A stretch of 64,000 nucleotides of DNA from Oryzias latipes (Eukaryota; Chordata; Actinopteri; Beloniformes; Adrianichthyidae), in contig NC_019880.2 of the NCBI RefSeq assembly GCF_002234675.1, positions 21,381,789 through 21,445,788 of the forward strand. The letters are read 5' to 3'. Every line of letters begins with the position of its first letter. Within the stretch, counting starts at the first letter, position 1. Shown here piece after piece: positions 35,673-49,100 of this stretch. The notes beneath the pieces were generated by a model. It saw nothing but the letters and a program-made list of their open reading frames with translations, was not told where the DNA came from and did no database searches. The position numbers and the translations under genes were made by a program.

Positions 35673-36118
35673 GTTGGCAGGATGGAAAAATAAATCAAAC
35701 TGAAACTGGTAAATTATAGAACTGCTGGAGTTTCCCTCCACTTGTTTACATCTCTGCCTGCTGCCATCTGTCTGACCACAGACTCTCATCAGCATCACAC
35801 TGAACATCCTGCCTTGCTGTACAGGTGCACACTGCAACCCACCACTGAACTGTTTTACTTTCTATCTGCAGACAGGAACTACTGCTCCCGGTTATCTGCA
35901 GGTCACAGACTCACACCTGTGATCTGCAAACTGTAGCTTGATTCTGGAAAAAAAGCATTTTAACTCTTTTAAATCATTTAAGTCACCTATAAATGAAATG
36001 GTGAAATAGCTTCAACTACACCAAGTATTCCCCAACATTTTTGCCCAGTTGTGTCAAACTATCCTTCTTCTTTGTTTGGGTTCAGCTGTCTCAGAGATTA
36101 GCAGTCATCCTAAAGCCT
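35673..36118 (+). repeat. segmental repeat, shorter copy of 31467-32370
   Basis: See 31467-32370; shared text includes TTGTTTACATCTCTGCCTGC and CAAGTATTCCCCAACATTTT. Confidence 0.65.
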
Positions 36119-36293
36119 TCATCTATCTGATCACAGATGGATTGGTCCTTCTGGAACTTCAGGAGTCTTTTTAGTGCATTAGAATGTAGACGTTTGAGGA
36201 AGACATCCCAGTAACCTTCACTGAGCCACATCCTATGTTCATCTTTACTCTCCATGAAGTAACTAAAGCAGGAATTGTGTGAGCAAACTGTTA

Positions 36294-36592
36294 ACTTAGC
36301 AGTCTGTGACCTGCAGGAGGTGACCAGGAGTAGGAGTTCCTGTCTGCAGACAGAAGAGGACAAACAACATCCAGAACTAACTAAGACTCTACTTTCAGGG
36401 ATCATTTCTTTAGTTTGGAACTAGAGGATTGTGTTTCTACAGAGGATGGTCTTGCTGTCCATGATGATGAAGGAAGATGTTTCCTTCAGAGCAGGAAGCT
36501 GGTGAGAAGATGAGAATCTTCTTCACTGATGAAGACTGTTCAGTGTTTCTGGATGTGACACTGAAGGAGAAAACATTGTCTGAGTGGACTTA
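36294..36592 (+). mobile_element. foldback element copy 4 (right arm)
   Basis: It runs from CTGTGACCTGCAGGAGGTGA to TTGTCTGAGTGGACTT. No left arm is seen. Confidence 0.7.
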
Positions 36593-36984
36593 AGGTTGTT
36601 CAATGGATTTGATGGTTTCTGTTCTTGTACCTGGATGCAAAAATACCAATTTTGTTCAGAAGGTTTTTTTACAGACTATTTCTCAAAGTCAACATTTCAG
36701 TGCAGCTTCAAACTGTTGACAAGTTAATTTAGATAAATTAAACTTTCACTTTAACTCCTTGCTGCATGAGTCCATTAAAACAGCTGACAGTCTGTTATGG
36801 ATGAAAGCAAATGATGAACTGAATCTTGGACAATGATTGAAGACATTTCTTCTCCAGTCAGACTGCAGCATGAAGACATTTGTATAGCAGGTCTTAATTA
36901 GCTTAAATGGCTCAGGTAACGCATGAGAGGTAGAGGATTGACATCCTCGTTCTCTAATATCTATATATATTGAGCTGAAATTGT

Positions 36985-37255
36985 ACAGCGAGATGCCTCT
37001 GGCTGTCAAATCCCAGCTGGGTCTTTTCTTTGCATGTTCTCCCTGTACATATATGGGATTTCTCTGGCTTTCTCCCACAGTCCAAAAACATGCTTCACAG
37101 GTTGATTGGTTACTCCAAACTATGTGTTATTTATTGTGTGCCCTGAGATGGACTGGTGACCTGTCCAGGCTGAACGCTGTCTTTGACCAACAATAGCCAG
37201 GTTAGTGACCCTGAAAGGGAATCAGTGGGTTAAGAACATGGATGGATGGAAGGAT
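36985..37255 (+). repeat. DANA-like SINE, partial copy with GGAT-rich end
   Basis: TTTCTCCCACAGTCCAAAAA, GGTTGATTGGTTACTC and GAGATGGACTGGTGACCTGT follow the same order as at 28078-28360, ending in (GGAT)n. Confidence 0.6.
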
Positions 37256-37571
37256 GGAGTTCACAGCTAGAATAAAGAAGAAATCATTCTGAGTCTAATC
37301 ACTAAAGCAAAAAGTACTGGACTCATCCCGATAAAATCTTTTTAGTCTAAGAATCACTTTTTACAGTGTACTTTCTGTTATGTTTTATCATCAGTGTTTT
37401 CTGTTTGAAGTTCTCAGTGTTGTATAAAAGGATACATTTATACATGGCAAAGACATTTATTCAGTGTTCAGTTACATTCTAAACACTCTAAAAATCATTC
37501 TTTGAAGTGTGAACGATTACAGTTCAAGATTCATAGACAGAAGCTATTTAATTTTCCAACAGACTAACTGT

Positions 37572-37961
37572 CCACTCAGACAGATGTTTCCTCCTTCAGT
37601 GTCACATCCAGACTATTATGACATTATTCTTAAATTTGCAGATGTTTACAGTTCAAAAATAATTTAAGGTTTCAACAAACTAACAGAGGTCACCAGGAGT
37701 AGGAGTTCCTGTCTGCAGACAGAAGAGGACAAACAACATCCAGAACTAACTAAGACTCTACTTGCAGGGATCATTTCTTTAGTTTGGAACTAGAGGATTG
37801 TGTTTCTACAGAGGTTGGTCTTGCTGTCCATGATGATGAATGAAGATGTTTCCTTCAGAGCAGGAAGCTGGTGAGAAGATGAGAATCTTCTTCACTGACG
37901 AAGACTGTTGAGTGTTTCTGGATGTGACACTGAAGGAGGCAACATTGTCTGAGTGGACTGT
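37572..37961 (+). mobile_element. foldback element copy 5 (internally deleted)
   Basis: The left terminus CTGTCCACTCAGACAG keeps only about 45 bp of arm, then jumps to the middle (ATTATGACATTATTC) and a full right arm ending GTCTGAGTGGACTG. Confidence 0.7.
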
Positions 37962-37969
37962 CTCCTTGG

Positions 37970-38440
37970 TAACAGTTTGAGTTTAAGCTGTAATGGTTGT
38001 ACTTGTTGATGGTTACATGATTAAGAAATATGTCTAGCTTAAAGTCATATAGAGTTCAATTTCTCATTTCAATAATTTCTGTTGGCTTATTGTTTGGTAT
38101 TCACTATAAAGTCCTGTTGATGTTTAATCACATTCATGAGAAACAAGTAGGTATCTTTTAGTTTTGGTCATTCAGACAGACTTTTCTTCTTCTATCAATG
38201 TTAAACAAAAAAAACTGTTAATGAGACCTGCCTGTTTCCCATGAACATGCAGATGAACCTTGCTGTGGTACCACATGCTTGTATTTTAGGGTCACGGTTG
38301 CTTTCAGAGCACAGATGTGAAGAGAGTAATGCTTTCCTTGTCTCTTTGTGCTCAGTACTGACTTGGACTTGTTCTGTTCGGCTCAGCCTGTGGCTCTGGA
38401 ATTACCTTTTGTTTGTATGAATTCAGCCGGACACACCCAA
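37970..38440. other. intergenic, nothing recognised
   Basis: AT-rich, without supported exons. Confidence 0.3.
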
Positions 38441-38446
38441 ACATAG

Positions 38447-39456
38447 AGGTGTTCTTCTCAAATAGTGGGGGGCGCGACGCAATGCCAGGGGGGTCACGCA
38501 GTAGGAGCGGTTTTAGGCACAGGCAATACCGTCAATTGCCCGGGGCGCAAATTTAGCGGGGGGCGGTGGTGACAGCAGCTCAGTGCTTGGAAAAAAATCT
38601 GCTCCACTGTTAGTTCCCCATGATGTTACATGACAGAGTTTGTAACAGCCTAAAACCATGAACGGCCGTCCCTGCAACTGCTCCTGTCTCCTGTCACACA
38701 CGTGTGCGTGTGTTAGAAGGAGAGGGGAGGGGTAGTGGGCTCAGTCTGCAGGTGGAATGGAGCACAGCCTCAGTTGTGCAACACCTGCATCATAGCGTGC
38801 CTTTAGATTACTCAGCTCATGCTAATAATGTCATTCTTTATGAACTATTGTAGACATTTTTATGAAGTGTCTTTATTTTCCATAAATGTATTCTGTGTCT
38901 GTCTGTCGTTTAGTTGGTGTCAGTATTTGACATAAAGACAGCAGGTAATGCAGGAAAACAGCTGCACTTTATGAGATCATAAATAAACAATCCATTTTTT
39001 AGAAAAAAAATCAAAACAATGTTTTTTACCTATTTCTTCAGACTAAAAACGTTAAATATATTGGTGCTGCTGTGTTAATGTTTCAGATCAATTTACATTT
39101 AATATTGTTTATTGATTGAATTATTTTTCTCATCATCAAATGGTTCAGTTGGTCAAAAATGTTTCTAGTTTAAATGAGGACCAACAGATTTTTTTAATTT
39201 CAGGCATTTTAAGCTTCTTTCCTGTTTTAGACTATAACAGGGTTTCTGTGGCTAAATAAAGTTAATATTTGTTGAAATTGAATTTAAATTGCTTTTTTCT
39301 TTTGTTATTGTTAAAAGATACAATTTTAGGTATATTTACACAATTTTTATAGATACCGATCTTATTTAGAGTCACCGCGGCGAGTGGGTGGTGCATTTTC
39401 TTTTTCCTAGGGGGGGGCCTTACAAAAAATAATTGAGAAGCACTGACCTAAACACA
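38447..39456. mobile_element. hAT-like non-autonomous element
   Basis: The ends TTCTTCTCAAATAGTGGGGG and CTAGGGGGGGGCC...AATTGAGAAGCACTG are roughly inverted and resemble hAT/Charlie-type termini. No transposase was recognised. Boundaries are approximate. Confidence 0.45.
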
Positions 39457-39864
39457 GGCCTACAAGGATGCAGTTTTTCTGTTAGATCATTTTCCTAAAA
39501 GTTTTAATTTTTCACCATCATGAGCTCTCAGATCCAACGACTGTTCTACTCTGGTGGTGGCTGCAGAGGGCGGGAAGAACATGTCCCGACACACGAAGCA
39601 GGTAAATGTGCTAGAAATGTCAAAGTTTCATCAACACGTGGCCGGTCTCATGACAGCACTGGGGCGTTGGGAAGAATCCTCGCGCCATTTGATTTGCTTT
39701 GAATGCTCACTTCCACGTCATCGAAAGACTTTTTACATGTATTTGCATTTACACAGATTTCCTTAGGAAAATCAAATATTGTTACATTTGCATTTATATC
39801 TCTCACATACGCATGTGTTTCCAAGCAGGAATAAAGTCCAAATGTCAAGATAGGAGAAAGTTAA

Positions 39865-39896
39865 TAAAGTTTAACCTTTGAGTAGGTTAAACTTTA
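39865..39896. repeat. perfect 12-bp hairpin
   Basis: TAAAGTTTAACC and GGTTAAACTTTA are separated by 8 bases (TTTGAGTA). Confidence 0.9.
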
Positions 39897-40076
39897 CAGG
39901 ACGAAGAACAAGGAAAACAGGTCAGCAGGAGACAGATGGAGGAGGTGAAGATGAGTCAGATGAGGAAGACAACAACAGGTAGCGCCCCAACTGAAGTCAG
40001 TGATTTCAGGGCCACGGCAGGTGAAACCTCACTGCTTTCCGTCAGGGACGTTTGGGAAGCACAAAAGAGCGTTGTA

Positions 40077-40282
40077 ACCCTTGTGCTATCCTAGGCACTT
40101 TACCGTTGGGAGTTGGGTCATCTAGACCCACTAGACAGTGCTCTGAACCTTTTTTCTTCAATGATTTGTGATCTTCACTGGTGTCCATGGATTACATGAA
40201 ATCTTTCCACCTTTATCCACCTTTGTCATGGTAGGGAGAACACTTCAATGTAAGGGGGGGTCATCTAAGATAGCACAAGGGA
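40077..40282. mobile_element. 206-bp MITE with TA flanks
   Basis: The ends ACCCTTGTGCTATCCTAGG and TCTAAGATAGCACAAGGGA are inverted, and TA flanks both sides. A fragment of the same family lies in reverse orientation at about 10196-10305. Confidence 0.7.
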
Positions 40283-40289
40283 TAAAGAA

Positions 40290-41220
40290 CTCAACTTCCA
40301 ACATTTGAGCGGCTGGAATGTTCTGTAGTGATGAAGCCTTTAGGGAAGAGACGGATGAGAGGAGAGGTACAGGAAATACGACAGACTGTTCTAAAAGTTG
40401 CAAAGGACTGAAAACAGTCAATCCTTTTTTGCAGTCATGGAGAGAAACAGCAGCAGGATGATTTTTATCTTTAAACACAGAATCCCACGATGTAAGCTGA
40501 CAGAACCGGAACCGTTGGTGGTTGTGAGACACAGGAAAGTTTAAAAAAAAAAAGGAGTAATTGTCTGCAATATCAAAACTGATCCTTTTGTCTTCTTGAA
40601 CATCAGTAATAATGTTTGAGATGTTGTTTACATCGTCATGTTTAAGTTTACATTTTGCAACATTTGTCTTCAGACGCTGTGGCACAATCCTTAAGAAACT
40701 TTAATAAAAGTTTTTTTTACTTCATAAAGTTCCCTAGTCATGTGTGAGGGTGTGTGCTCAGCCCCCCAGTGTTCCCCCCTATGTGAAACGGCCCTTTGTG
40801 TCTCCCTTTCTCTAACATGCTGTCATGCATTCTTACAGTTTGACCCACAGCAGGAAAGATGTTTGTGACATGAACCCAAGTCAAAACAGTCAGAACCACA
40901 GAACAGTCCAAATCCTCCAGTTTTGTCGTCACTTTTGTATTTATAGTTTCAGGTCAAACGTCTTCTTGGCTCCTACTGGCAGATCAGCCGCCGTCTGACT
41001 GTGACTCCTGTGAAGCACGTGGAGTTGCTTCACGCAGAAAACTCACATTTTCACATTTCATCTAAGGAGCACAACTGCAGGAGCAAGAATCCCACTTTCA
41101 ACCAAGAAGAAGACAGACCCTCCCCTCTTGAGCTTTTACAGAGAGAAATCCATAAAACAATTGGGTTTCTCAGCAGTCAGGAAGCAGCGACTGAATCTGA
41201 GTAAAAACCGCCTGCTCCCT
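40290..41220. other. intergenic, nothing recognised
   Basis: No splice-supported exon. Short open frames here have no recognisable domain. Confidence 0.35.
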
Positions 41221-41226
41221 AATGTA

Positions 41227-41803
41227 CCGTATTTTCCGGACTATAAGTCGCACCGGAGTATAAGTCGCACCAGCCCAAAAATGCATTATAAAGTAGAAAA
41301 AAACACAGATAAGTCGCACTGGACTATAAGTCGCATTTTAACTTTCACAACCTTATATGACACAATCATAGCAGACTGTTTATCTAATAATTTCACAGTA
41401 ATTTTTTCTCAAACTTATTTATTTATTCTTTTCATGAAGCATCATTGGCTAACTAATACTCTGTTTTCATCCTGTATTTGTAGAAACAGTTTTCATTTTT
41501 ATTGCATTTCTCAATTTATGAAATCATTGGAAAATAGAATATTATGTTGTTAGCCTTAAAGATCTTACTGTAAAAAAAAGTTTGCTGATTCTCTGAGTCA
41601 CTTAACATCCTCTTAACACTTAACATACCTCAAACATCAAATTGACCCAGGAACATCATCTCTGTTCCTCACAAATGAACATAACAGGAGGGTTAACAAT
41701 GTATTTATTTCAATTTATTTCTAATATAAGTCGCTGCGGAGTATAAGTCGCACCCCTTGCCAAACTATGAAAAAAAGTGCGACTTATAGTCCGGAAAATA
41801 CGG
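41227..41803. mobile_element. 577-bp MITE (TATAAGTCGC family), TA target
   Basis: The TIRs start CCGTATTTTCCGGACTATAA and are perfectly inverted at the other end (TTATAGTCCGGAAAATACGG). TA flanks both sides (41225-41226 and 41804-41805). Subterminal TATAAGTCGCAC repeats occur several times. Probably Tc1/mariner-superfamily by target site. Confidence 0.75.
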
Positions 41804-41809
41804 TACAAA

Positions 41810-43150
41810 CAAAATCAAATCTAAAAAAGTTTCATTGGAAAAGATGGAACAAAGAGGTGAAACTTGGGGAGGATTGGGACCACAGGGGGAGGAGGATGAG
41901 GAGGATGAGGAGGAGCTGGCTGCCTCTTCTTCTCGTTTATCGGTAGTGTTTCGTAGAGAAAATCTAGAAATATTCAGGTTTTAGGATAACAGTGAGTCTA
42001 GTTCTTCTGCAAATCAATGGTTACAAAAACAAACATTGATGGTTTCTAGATTTGACTAAAACAGAAATGAAAGAAGAAGAACTTTCCTTTTTTAAATGTG
42101 GCTGCTTTTCCTCTTTCCATCTTCTGTACTCAAGTCATGCTAAATCACCAGCGAGCTGCATTGCATGGCCCGCAGCCCCGCCCTCGCCATCTGTCCCCAA
42201 CCTGCCCTGATTGGCCGAGCTGCTACACTTGCCGTACACTCCGTCTCTGGTCAGAGCTGCACATGATAAATTGATGATTCTTTTTAAAACAATTTTTATA
42301 ATGGCAGCTTTTCTGTTGGTTTTATGTCCATAGCAACCACTTTATTTTTTGGTTGCCTGGGAGTGACGAACAAGTCCATGTCATTTTTAAAAGAATCGGC
42401 AAAAGTCAATGTATTTTCTTGGCAACTGAGGTTAAATATCAACCACGCCTACATTCCTAACTTTGTCATACCACACGTCATTTTGTTTCATTCATCTTGA
42501 GGCGCCTACTCCTGTGTTAAATTTTCACAATATTCCAGCAAAGAAAAAACCTTTCTCGCCACACTAACGCTATTTCAATTCTACACATCTCTAAGCCAAC
42601 TTTTTTCCCCAAGTAGCTTCCTGGTGATGCTTGAGGAGTTAGGAGGCGATAGATCAAAACCTAAAGGAGTTTTTTTATTTTTGTTTTGAATGGGAAGTGG
42701 GAGCCTCGTCCCTGATGCCAAAGGTCAACACAACTTCAGTTGAGGTTGTAGACCTGAGCTGGCAGCACGTGTCACAAAATGGTTGCCAAGCCGTAGGTCC
42801 TGTGGCCATCCCATAATAATTTAAAACTTTCTATGGATATCCTAGACACGTGTATTTTGGTTTTGTTAGTAAATAAAAGAGATTTTGGGCCCATTCATTT
42901 TTTGGATGGTTTCTAACGCTGTGATGTCATCATTTTTTTTCTCTGGGTTCTCAGTGCGTGCAACTTTTGGTGAGTTTTTGAGTTTGTGGCTGGGCTCTAA
43001 TTTTTACTTAAAGGCTCAGTAAGGAGGAGGAATTGCAGAAACAATCTGGCTCTTCAGTCCAGGACGGCTTCCTGCTGCGGGACAGAAAGAAGGCTTCCGA
43101 AAACCCACAGCTATCGCGTACGTCTGATTTTTGTCACACAGCGGCGTGTT
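41810..43150. other. 3' flank of the exoc3l4-like gene
   Basis: A GAGGATGAG-type microsatellite lies near 41890. A possible minus-strand AATAAA lies at 42674-42679, but no polyadenylation site is secure. No other gene. Confidence 0.35.
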
Positions 43151-46100
43151 TTAGCGATCCGGCAGGATGCGGCTCAAGCAGGAGAAAGGCGGGCCGGGGA
43201 GGCAGTTGGTGTTGGTGGTGACCGGCATGTCCCCGAACAGAACTCGGCTCCGGTCGCAGCTGGAGCCGCTGCCGCCCTTTTTGAGGTCTGTTAGTCTCTG
43301 GAGGATTAGCTGGTGCTCACGGCGTCCCAGGTCCCCTCGGAAGAAGAGAACTGCCACCAGATGCTTCTTGCTGTAGGAAAACAGACGGGTGATAGCATGA
43401 ACACTCTTTCTGGACCTGTGCAGCATCTAAACCTTTATCCTCTTCTGATATGGTCAAAGCCCTTCAGTTGTCTTTGTATGATGATGACATGACGCCGTTT
43501 TTAGCCAAAATCTAAAAACCTGTGTTGTTTTCTAGGACAAAGTTTCTGCAGAGTGGCAGGAATTCATTAGAAAATCAATTCTGAGTTGTGGGTGGGGCTG
43601 TTGGAAGCATTCTCTCCTTTCCCATCATCCCTTTGTTTACATGCTCTCCCGCTAGCTTACAGCCCCTCACACCCCCTAGCTAACATTAGCTGTGAAACGA
43701 AAATGGCAGCAATATCAGATCTATCCATCCGTACAGTTCTGATCCAGATTCCAGCTCAGACCAGGAAAACAGAGACGTTCATGGATCTGTTTGTCTGACA
43801 GTGGATTCATCAGAATGGAGCAGAGCAGGGAGACTGTGTCCTGGCAAATGTAGCACGTACCTTCATTTTCAAATGTATTGGGACGAAAAAGGCAATTTCT
43901 ATGAACGGCTCAGAGATTTGAAGATTTCCTCTTTCATTTCCGTCCCTTATGTCAGTCTGTGTTTCTGGTTGATCAGTTAGACGAGCTTCATTCATGTCCT
44001 CTGTCTGTACTATACGATTTGATTGAATTCTAATGAACATCGGGGGGGGGGGGTTCAGCCTGCTGGAAACTAGTAGAAAAAGAATTGATTAAACTGATGA
44101 AATAAATACTCAGAGATGTTATTTTCATTGTATTTTTTTCTCCATCAGTAAAATGCTACAAAAACACCACTTTCATTGGATTTTCAGAGTTTCCCTGTAA
44201 AGTACAAAAGCAGGACTGAACTCTTTGGAACAATACAGTGAAATAAAAGCCTTTCTCTGGTTGGATGAGGATTTTCCCGAAAGCCATGTTGCCCCACACA
44301 ACTGAGAGCTAAGACGGTAATAACAAAAATGTCCTTCTCAAGGGTGAACTTTGAAGTAAAGAAATTGGGTTTTTGGCGGTTTAATAATTAATCTCTGTAC
44401 ATCATCCTGAAGCGAGGGTTTAAATATTCACTGTGGTCTGTATTTGGGTCAGTCACATGGATTCAATAAAAGTTTCTTTCTCTGTTCTGTGAGCTGACGT
44501 CTCAGAAGGTTGAGAAAACCTGATGTGTTTCAGAGCAGTAACTCCTGCTCAACCCAGAGATTTATGTTCAGTTTGCTGACAGAACAATAGGCCTGAACTT
44601 CCACACATGGACAGAACCAAGCTGGGCTTTCAGGAGCTCGTGGACACGTGTTCATTTTTATCTGCAGTTTCTTCCTGGCTGTTTGGAGCCTCTGAACTGA
44701 ACTAGATCTGCACGCTTCACCTAAGATGACCTCCAGTCCGTTCCACTCAGTTAACATGCATGCTTCTGCACGTGAATGTGTCTGCACACAGCAGAGCCCT
44801 TCACCTGTTTCAGGTAAATTCCCTCATTGTTTCCTTAACTTCATTGTTGCTTTGGATGGAAATTCGCCTTTGATGGAGTTTCATTCCTCATTTAAGCAGA
44901 ACTGCTGCCCACAAAAGAGGAACTTTCAAACGTGTCTGTCTTCATTTAGGATTTCTTGGTGTTTTTCTGCACGTGCACGTGGTCACTGAGACAAAACAGT
45001 CATGTTACGACAGCTCAGGAGCTTCAGTGAGTTTTTAGAAACACACCGTCTTCCACAGGCCCCCCCCCCACACACACACACACACACCCATCCACCATGC
45101 AGCCACAGGACATCCCTTCATGTTGGACCACAACTCTGCTGTGATTCACCATCAAGAATGCAGTTGAATGTGTTTTTTTAGAGAATAGTTACAGCAGAGT
45201 TGGAATTTACTATGAACTTGCTGTCCGTGACCCCTCTGATGAAAAACCATTCCTTTTTTTTCAAAGAGAGCAAACTGAGCAAGAAAGCTTGGAAAACCCC
45301 AAAGTAAAGGACTTCTTCTTTGACCCTCGTATGACAGAACCAAATCTGCATTTGGGTCTCAGGGGTCTCGACCTTCTTGGAGGTTATTTTTCAATATAGA
45401 GGAGGAAACACATTTCCCTTTCCACTGAAGTCTGAAGTGGATGTATTCTTATGAATGATTAAACGCAAATGACTACCAGGAACTTTTTTTCCCAACTTCT
45501 AAAAATGTCTCATCAGGGATTCAAACCTGGGTCACCCAGCAGGTATAGCATGACAGGAAACTCATCACCACCTGGAAATAACTGGAGCCAGGAGCAGTTC
45601 ACTAAACAACCACAGGGGGCTCTTCAGACATTCAAGTCAGTCAGCTTGATTTCTATGGAAAATGATCCAGAAATGACCAAAACTCAAGCCTGCTTTCACT
45701 GCAAATTTTTCCTTTTGATGATTATTTATTATTATTTTATTTATCACTTCATAGAACATACAGATGTTTTGCTAACATCGCTGAGCTCACCTGAAGTCTG
45801 GGTAATGCTCCAGTAGAGGCTGCAGGTGGTGCTTGATGTCAGCCTTGTTCTTCAGTCCAATGATGGTGCTCAGGTCTTCCCCCACAGGGTGCAGCCACTC
45901 CATGCTGGAATTCTACAAGCAGAGGAAGCCGCTTAACCAAAGGATTTCCAGAGCGCCTGATAACAACGCAGCAGCTGGTTCATGTCAGGTCATCAGTCCT
46001 CATTACCTTCAGATTCAATAAAGATCTGGAAGATTTAGTTCGACAATTTACCGATGTCTACGTAAAGAGCAAGAAAGGTTTAGCCTAAATCTAAACACTG

Positions 46101-49100
46101 GTTTAAAACGTTCTCCTTAACTGTTAACCGGTTTGAAGACTGTGTGTCATTTTGCCGACAGCCGGCGGCTGTCGGCAAAATGACACACAGTCTTCAAACT
46201 TGGATCGCATTTAACATAATTAATTAACGGATGGAGAAACACTGGAGCCAAAACTCTGGGGTCAAAGGTTAGTGGTGTGGTGTGGTTACCATGCTGCTGA
46301 ACAGATCCCTGAGCGCGCCCGTCTGCTTGCTGATTTTGGCTGCCGCTTTCTCGTGTTTACGGTTCTTGCACGAGTAGCTTTTCTTCATCAGCTGGCCGAC
46401 GTACTCCCGGACCACGTGGTAGTGCAGTCGGCTGGCAAACTCCTGCATCATGGAGGGACAGACAGACTGAGGGATCTGGCACGACAACAGGAGCAGCAGC
46501 GGCTGCCAGATCACGTGAACTTCCACCTATTCATCCACGGTGCTAAAGCAGGAAACCCTCCTCTCATTCATGCTGTCAAAAAACAATGGCAGCCACAGGA
46601 ATGAAGCTAACAACAACATCATGATCCTCAATGACTTCCAGGCAACGACTCAACAGTGGAAATCGGTCGCACCATCAGAGAGGATATTTTTCCGTCAAGC
46701 ACATCAGGGTCTCAATAGGTTTTATTTTTGATGGATGTAATGAAAGGGTCGTTAGGTCGAGTATCACAATGCCACAGAACACAGACGTAGAATTTTCACT
46801 GTTCCTACGGTAAAAACGTCCAGTGACAAACACCCTGCAGGCCGCAGCAACACGCCTGTTCGCGTGTCCATCGTTCAGTCGGACACCTCAGTGAAATGCT
46901 GTGTTTGAATGATGCCATGAAGACCTTCCAGGTCTAAACTTGAGTGTTTTAAGATTCTTTAATGGTTTATAAATGTTTTAATGGTCTTAATCTGCTTTTA
47001 AAGTAAGAGTCCTTGGGAACCTGAGGTGGAGCCCTCCACCCCTCCTATGTTTTTCATTATAACCTCTTTCTTATCATGAATCCAGCCTGTGCAGGGATCC
47101 TTTGTGCTAGGGCTTGCCGGCTTGGTCGGGGGTTGATGCCGTGGTTGTTGCCTTCACTGGGGCGGCTGGGGTCCAGGTTGGAGTGGGCGCCGTTGCCGTG
47201 TCTGAGCTGCTCCTGGTATAAATATAATCCCAACATTCTGTTTCCTCACAGCAGAGCCAAGTTTCTCTTCTAAGTTACTTGATAAGACGTATTCATTCTG
47301 TGTGGGTTAATGGGGTGGAGGAGAGGGGGAGGGTTGGGGTTTTATTTTCATTTCATTTGGTTTTGATTGTAAAGCACCATCTTCCTCACTCTTCCTCACT
47401 CCCCGGCTTTGCTCCTCCGTTTTTAGAGTTGATAGAAATATAGATCCATATTGTGAAGGAGTCAATTTCCTGTGACATTCTGCCTGTGATCCTGTTTAAA
47501 AAGATCTTTGGGGAAGAAGCTCTAAACTTGTAGAGTAAATAGTGGAGACAGCTGATCGTTTTTTTAAAAACATAGAGTTGCAACACTCAAAACTAAAAAG
47601 GTTTTCATCAGTAAATATGTGTGCAAAGATAAGAAATACATTATAATGTTTATAAAACTAAGCTTCCAGAGTTTATTTGCTGAAAACTTTAGCCACAAAT
47701 CTTCCGATATCATTTTTTTCCTTGTTTTCCTAGCATCCTAACAGAAAGGATGGCAGCTAAGCCTTCTGATCCAGGCTGGTCGCTACCTGCCCCCTGCTCA
47801 CCTGGGCGTGTGGGGGCTGTAGGAGATGGCAGTGCTGGGAAAGCCGCTCTGTCCGAGTGAGGAGCTGATGGAAGTCGTCGTCGTTGGTGAGCCACTTTCT
47901 GGTCACCATTCTCCTGAGGTACAGCTGAAAAACAGAGACGTGTGTCTTCCTGTGATCAATCTGCAGCACTTCATCACATCACAGTCATCGTATAAGTGAA
48001 GTCTGCTGCGCTGAACGCAGATGGTTCTGTTCAGTGGCTGTAATTCGTGGTGATTGATGCTTTTCTTCATTGTGCTTTGAGTTGATTCTTCTGCTCTGCG
48101 GATGTTTGCTGAAAGCTTATTCAGACCAAACGTTCACCTTCATCCTACCTGTTCTGTGAAAGTCTTCATTTCAAGAAACTGTGTGGTGGGGGTGTTGTGA
48201 AACAAAGTTTCCAAGGGAATAATTATATTTTCAATTCCTCTTTGAGAAACCGCAGCAGAAAAATTGCAACATATGTTGGGGGGGGGGGGGGGGGGGGGGA
48301 CAGCCCAGCGTTGCACCCATTCCAGCAAAAATAAGGCACTCTACCTTAACGTCCTGCTTGAACTGGTCCTCCAGGCTTTGCATCAGCCTGGCGGTCAGGG
48401 ACGCCACCTCCCCTTTAAAAGCCTCCACCTGGCGAGGACAGCTGCCGTGGTAACCGTCCATGTGCTTCCTGCAGGACACCGGAAATGACACAACGTTGAA
48501 AACAATCCATCACGAAGGAGGCAAAGATGCTCTGAAAGCCAAATTCTTTGGCTTTCTTTTTTTTTTCAGCAACTCTCCACTTTAAGGCCGCGTCACACAG
48601 TCAATACGTACATTTTCACATTGTCCACATATGAAATGTCGGTCTTTCATGACACATGCGTGATCTACGTCATTCATACGTGTTTCTTGCGTTCGTCGAT
48701 GTGCAGATGTCCGTCGAGAGTTTCGGCCGACGGGTCTTCACGTGAATTTCGAGCTGTTCCGAGTTTTTGGTCGGTGGAGAATTACGCAGTCGATGCATAT
48801 ATCACGTAGTTTATACGCAATTATGACAAAAATCTTATACAATTGTGTGTCATTTTTGCCAGATTCATGCGCAAATGTGTGTCTTTCCCCAATCGTTCCA
48901 CGTTTGTCTAACAGACTTTTCACGCATGAACCACAAATGTATAACTTTTATATCACATATCGTCAAAAACACTCTAATCACTGATGAATTGCATATAAAG
49001 AGCAGAATAATCACACGGTTCATGTCCTACATTAGTTTATGTGTTCTTTGCGTGTTCATTCGTACTTCTTCCGTGGTTTTAACGTGGTTCATTTATGATA

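Noticed and set aside
46476-46526. Extra coding (VEVHVIWQPLLLLLSCQ) at the start of exon 10 of the exoc3l4-like gene
   Set aside because: The stretch reads as a pyrimidine-rich tract leading to CAG at 46476-46478, and the homologous exon lacks it; kept only as a possible isoform.
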